Positions 59,743 through 64,000 of a stretch of DNA of 64,000 nucleotides are shown piece by piece; positions within the stretch are counted from its first letter, which is position 1, and each line of letters starts with the position of its first letter. Where the stretch lies: positions 62,001 to 126,000 of the forward strand of contig CANNZV010001450.1 in the NCBI GenBank assembly GCA_947561585.1, read 5' to 3'. The notes below the pieces were generated by a model. That model did not search any database and was not told where the DNA came from. It saw nothing but the letters and a program-made list of their open reading frames with translations. Source of the DNA: Caprella mutica (taxonomy: Eukaryota; Arthropoda; Malacostraca; Amphipoda; Caprellidae). The position numbers and the translations under genes are program-made.

Positions 59743-59913
59743 TAGAAGAAGCAATCGTCCCGACAAATTTCAGGCAATTTGATGGAATACTTTTTGAGCT
59801 ATGCGAATAACAAGACTGCCATTAATTATGATAATAAGATTACAAATATATAACTGGCGATAAAAACATAATCTTCCGCAACTTTGCGATGGTAACTAAT
59901 GACTCGAGTCTCA
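59743..59913. mobile_element. dispersed element TE3, copy 3 (partial)
   Basis: GACAAATTTCAGGCAATTTG ... CGAATAACAAGA ... TAATCTTCCGCAACTTTGCG as in 21590-21690; the outer left end is absent. It lies just downstream of the exon at 59940. Confidence 0.72.
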
Positions 59914-59939
59914 GCATTGATCAGTTTAATGAACATTAC

Positions 59940-60339
59940 CTTTATCTTCGTTAGAAAAGACACAGTCAACATCATCTACACCTCCAGCTTCATCAGCTAG
60001 CTCATCTTCAGCTGAGTATTCTTCAACTGTGACGCTTATTTGACTTCTTTCTGAGTTTGTGACGCTTTTGTGACTTCTTTCTGATGTTTCTCTGCTCTTG
60101 TGACTTCCTCTAATGAAGTCATTCCACTCATGAAGTCTCTGATTGAAGCTTCTGTAGTGGATGAAGTCGACATGAGTGAAAATGTCCAAGTCTTCCATGG
60201 CCATTCTGACAGTTTCATCTGTCGGAGTCTGACAGGAGTGTTCGTCAGGAGAAGCTGGGTACAATCTGAGAGAAGGCAGCGAGTCTGATGAAGGCAGCAT
60301 GATGCTGAGAAGGTTTGAGAGTGACTTCGAGTGAAACAT
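59940..60339 (-). CDS. unassigned coding exon, possible alternative 5' exon of the RasGAP gene
   Basis: From ATG 60339, 133 codons reach donor AAAG|GTAATG in phase 1. It reads MFHSKSLSNLLSIMLPSSDS..., then an acidic stretch with EDLDIFTHVDFIHYRSFNQR and Ser/Lys-rich repeats (SHKSRETSERSHKSVTNSER). No domain recognised. Same strand and same out-phase as the exons at 40151 and 55083. Confidence 0.52.
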
Positions 60340-61262
60340 ATTGAAGTTTTTAGCTAAAATATTAAAAATGCGGCAGATTTCAACTGTGTTGTACTCTTCA
60401 CCGTACGATATAGTTTATTGATATTTCAAATAATAGCTTCTGAATTTATAAGGAATATTAATAGTATAAATTCTCAACTATTAAACAATTAGATTTCTTC
60501 ATAAAAGTTATCATTTATTTAACAAGGTTTCACACAACACTGTTCTATACCCAATACCTCAATACTAACTCAAAGAAATCATTAAAAAGTTAGAATAATA
60601 TAAAGGATTAAGATCTAGAAAGATCTAGAGGTAATTACTGCTGCAGACTGAGAGAGCTACTGAAGATAACATCGATCCACCACTCTGATAACAACTGATA
60701 ACGCTCAAATTCACTGATAACAGCACTAGTGACAACTGTTATCACAGATATCATATCTGGGTTATAAAGTTGATCAAACACCTTTTTTGTTAAAAGAATG
60801 AAGTAAAATAATTTAATAGACGAATTGATTCGTATTAGAAGGAAAAATTTGTGCTTAAATTTAACATTAATTTTTGTTCAATTTTTATTTTAATATTAAC
60901 AATTATGAATTATGTGGCATGTATACAATATACATATATCATATCATATAATAATTCATATTTACACATATACTTTCACTAAATAAAATCACATTCGATT
61001 AAAAAAGATATGGAATTTTAAAAGTTGCAAAACGAAAGAGAAAATATTAATGCAATAGAATATTATTTTAGTTACTCTGATGAAACTTCCACAGTTTTCT
61101 ATCAACGGCTTCATAGAAAACGATTATAGAAAACTATTAAAGGAGTAACTTATTTGATGTAATTCAAGTTATATATTTTTTGAAAATTAGAAAATGAATA
61201 TATTGATGATCAATGATATGAACAAATATTTAAAATATAATTATAATCCTATAATGATTCTA
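60340..61262. other. AT-rich flank of exon 59940-60339
   Basis: If the exon is a first exon its promoter would be here, but I see no clear core promoter motif. ACTGATAAC recurs four times at 60690-60750. Confidence 0.45.
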
Positions 61263-61415
61263 GGGTAAGTTACGAATTATCGAACTGTTCCATATTTCCG
61301 ATCATAAAAGAAAAAGTATATAATTTAATATTTTAGCTCGTTATTTTAATTATTAAATTTTAGTTATTTTAAATGATCGAATATGTGTAACTGTCCGATA
61401 ACTCGTAACTAACCC
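61263..61415. mobile_element. PAL copy 17
   Basis: TA|GGGTAAGTTACGAATTATCG ... GTCCGATAACTCGTAACTAACCC|TA; core reduced to TCGTTATTTTAATTATTAAA. Confidence 0.9.
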
Positions 61416-61887
61416 TATAGACTATAGCTGAAATGTGTAGAAGAGGTGTGACGGGAACCTCTACAGTAATTAGAATACCTGTGACACCTGCAGGAAATTG
61501 CAACACAGGTGTAGAAGGCGTAGAGGAATACTCATATAATGTTAATAGTTCAATGGAAGGAAAATATACAGGCTATTTGTAGACTATAGTGTACATAGAC
61601 TGTTTAAGATAGTTAGACATGAGAAATGAGAATGATGTAATTAAAATATATTCCATAACACTATGATACAATCGAATTGTTTGCTCTTTTACTAAAGATA
61701 TAAATTTATTATTGTTATTATAATATAAAGTAAAATATTGATATTAAATGAAAAAATAATATTTAGGAATAAATATAAATGCGATTAGTGATTAAACATT
61801 GTTACTTATTTTGATTCTATTTTATTAACTACAGAAAATTTAAGTATAAATAAATATAACTTATTTGTTATTATAGCTTGAAGAAAG

Positions 61888-61955
61888 TTATAGTGGGGCA
61901 ATAGAAGATTAAGTAGGGTACCTTCTCAATCTTCTATGACCCTACCATAACTTTT
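61888..61955. repeat. small dispersed hairpin repeat, copy 2
   Basis: GTTATAGTGGGGCAATAGAA pairs with TTCTATGACCCTACCATAAC; shares AGAAGATTAA(A/G)TAGGGT with 19725. Confidence 0.65.
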
Positions 61956-62074
61956 TGACCAATGTACACTGCGTATAGTTACTATACTATAGTATCTTCA
62001 TAGTAACGTCATATTATTAATATGAATGGACCTTGTTTATATGTATGGTGAATAGTACTAAATATAATACTCAC

Positions 62075-62124
62075 TATCACATCACAGAGCGATAACATAG
62101 ACTCATTGGGTAGTGTGTACATAC
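62075..62124 (-). CDS. possible small 5' exon
   Basis: A strong acceptor (TTCTCTTTTCTTTTCAG) and donor (ATA|GTGAGT) enclose 50 nt that contain an ATG and read MYTLPNESMLSLCDVI, phase 0 out. It could be a first exon joined to 21920-21798 or chance. Confidence 0.2.
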
Positions 62125-62444
62125 CTGAAAAGAAAAGAGAACTGTTAAAATGGAAATATTGATATTCAATAGATAAAAATAGAAGATATTTTAAAACAAC
62201 ATTTGTACAATATTTCTTGTGTTCAATGTAGAAAAACGATTTCACTATTTCACCTTAATTACATCTAAAGGTAGAGGGTGAGGTCACCTTTAACAGCTCA
62301 CGTTCTACCTTACTAATTACATAATTAAATTTTCTACAAAAAAAATCCATTTGGAATGTTTCTCCAATTTTGGGTAATCTTCACAAAAAAGAAACTATTT
62401 TGTACATTAACAAATAAATTATTTATATTTTATAAAGTTATGTA

Positions 62445-62579
62445 GGGTTAGTTCGGAGTTATCGGTCGTTTCCCCATCTTCGATCGTAAGAAAAAATATA
62501 AATTTGACAAAAATTCTAACAAAAATTTGATATTGTGTGACCGAAAATGTGGAACCGTCCGATAACTTGGAACTTACCC
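62445..62579. mobile_element. PAL copy 18 (short)
   Basis: TA|GGGTTAGTTCGGAGTTATCG ... CCGTCCGATAACTTGGAACTTACCC|TA, no core. Confidence 0.88.
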
Positions 62580-63530
62580 TACTTAAAATATACAAAGAGA
62601 TCATACATTTATTGATGTAAATATATTTACAAAATATACAATTAAATGCAATGATAAAATATAAAAAAAATAAGTAGAATGAAGTGAAAGGGGGTTAATA
62701 CAAATTACCGTTGCAACCAATTTACCGATTAAAACAATGACATTTTGAAATCACTTGAAATAACCATTGATTTCGGTAATTGAGTTTATACCCTATAATT
62801 ATATAATCATGATGAATTAATGTTAATCAAGAAAAGAAATTAAATGAATATAACACATTTTCTATATTATTATAAATTAAACACCGAATATAATGTTAAA
62901 ATGCAAAAAGATGCTTCTGTCTGTCCGTCACACTAACCTAACAATACGCTTGGCAAGCAGCTGATAGCATGGATAGGAAATTATTCTGATATCAGTTTAA
63001 TAAATGGTTCCAATAACTAAATTAAATTTTATTTTATTCAGTTGAAAATATTGGAGTAAAAGCGGAGTCAGGGATAATAATTATTACATAAATTGAACTA
63101 CCATCAGTGAACATAAAATATAGTAAAAACGTCCGCTTTGCAATCTAAATGTAATACACAAAACTACAAACAATGAAGTCACTGCTAACAGTGATTATAT
63201 GGTGCAGTGAGTCACGGCAGTGCCTTATATACAACAGTGACTTTAATTGAAGATGATACTGAGCCCATACCGCCCACGCAAACCAACTACTATGGTGAAT
63301 GATGGTACATTTGTACATCAGAGCATGATAGTACTATAAGCTACATGTGGATCACAGCCAAAAGTTAAATAATTTATCGTAGAACTGTAGTGTAATGTAT
63401 GCACTAAAATTAGATACATGCATTATTTCAAAAGAAAATTATTAAAAAAAAATTTAAAATCGAATGATACGAACGAAAAAATGCAGCGACCTTTTACAAT
63501 CTGTAACTATAGTCGATAAATCATTCTTCA
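62580..63530. other. AT-rich DNA, nothing recognised
   Basis: No coding signal, hairpin family or tandem repeat seen. Confidence 0.45.
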
Positions 63531-63534
63531 CATT

Positions 63535-63940
63535 CTACAAATCGTTACGCCACATTCGATAAATCGTTACAACACACTCGATAAATCGTTACATCACATT
63601 AGGTAAATCGTTACATCACATTAGGTAAATCGTTATATCACATTAGGTAAATCGTTAGATACATTACATTCGATAAATCGTTATAACACATTCGATAAAT
63701 CGTTACATCAGTAACATCACACTCGATAAATCGTTACATCACACTCGATAAATCGTTACATCACATTCGATAAATCGTTACATCACATTCGATAAATCGC
63801 TACATCACATTCGATGAATCGTTACATCACATTTGATAAATCGTTACATCACATTCGATAAATCGTTACATCACATTCGATAAATCGTTACATCACATTC
63901 GATGAATCGTTACATCACATTCGATAAATCGTTACTTCCG
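63535..63940. repeat. 21-bp minisatellite, about 19 copies
   Basis: TCGATAAATCGTTACATCACA then T. Contains ATCGTTAC, also part of the array at 1015-1402, which might be chance. Confidence 0.95.
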
Positions 63941-64000
63941 ACTATAGGTTATCTCTTCTTTTAAATATGATTCACAGGCATTTTCCCAGTGGGTTCAAAC

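Noticed and set aside
1..64000. tRNA or rRNA genes
   Set aside because: I saw no stretch with tRNA A/B boxes in a cloverleaf context or conserved rRNA sequence; a covariance-model search would be needed to exclude a diverged one.

Overview
The window is nuclear DNA from an AT-rich animal genome, most likely an invertebrate. Protein-coding sequence is split by GT-AG introns. Both recognisable genes are animal families (an UNC93-type membrane protein and a SynGAP/DAB2IP/RASAL2-type RasGAP). Introns and flanks are packed with minisatellites and short foldback transposons. I cannot place the species more precisely. There are no bacterial or viral genes, no CRISPR array and no RNA gene that I can support.

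Layout. 1-4.4 kb: AT-rich intergenic DNA with a 17-bp minisatellite and a broken inverted-repeat element. 4.38-10.29 kb (+): a complete eight-exon UNC93-like gene (1530 nt, 509 codons plus stop), which I assembled from splice sites with consistent phases. 10.3-15.3 kb: intergenic DNA with small foldback elements. 15.43-40.37 kb (-): a RasGAP gene read as eleven exons (4497 nt, 1498 aa) with half a PH domain visible, then C2, RasGAP, a long Ser/Asn-rich linker and a C-terminal coiled coil. The compact 3' part (15.4-21.9 kb) is followed upstream by introns of 5.7 and 12.4 kb. 40.4-64 kb: mostly tandem repeats and transposon copies, but with two more unexplained ATG-containing exons on the minus strand (55.1-55.8 and 59.9-60.3 kb). 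Their donors have the same phase as the first RasGAP exon, so they may be alternative 5' exons of the same gene. A small exon at 24.4 kb would give a shorter N-terminus.

The repeats are the striking part. More than 25 minisatellites with units of about 14-42 bp cover roughly 11 kb, and two adjacent satellites have units of 71 and 76 bp. About 18 copies of one palindromic TA-flanked foldback element (full or partial) are spread over the window. Its ends read GGGTAAGTT on either strand, which matches a splice-donor consensus, and three copies lie within about 35 bp of an exon boundary. Other short elements have TGAGTCA palindromes, or have grown a minisatellite out of their own arm.

The two genes are not obviously linked in function. 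UNC93-like proteins are multi-pass membrane proteins of the MFS-like fold. SynGAP-family RasGAPs switch off Ras/Rap at membranes. They converge tail to tail, with about 5.1 kb between their stop codons.
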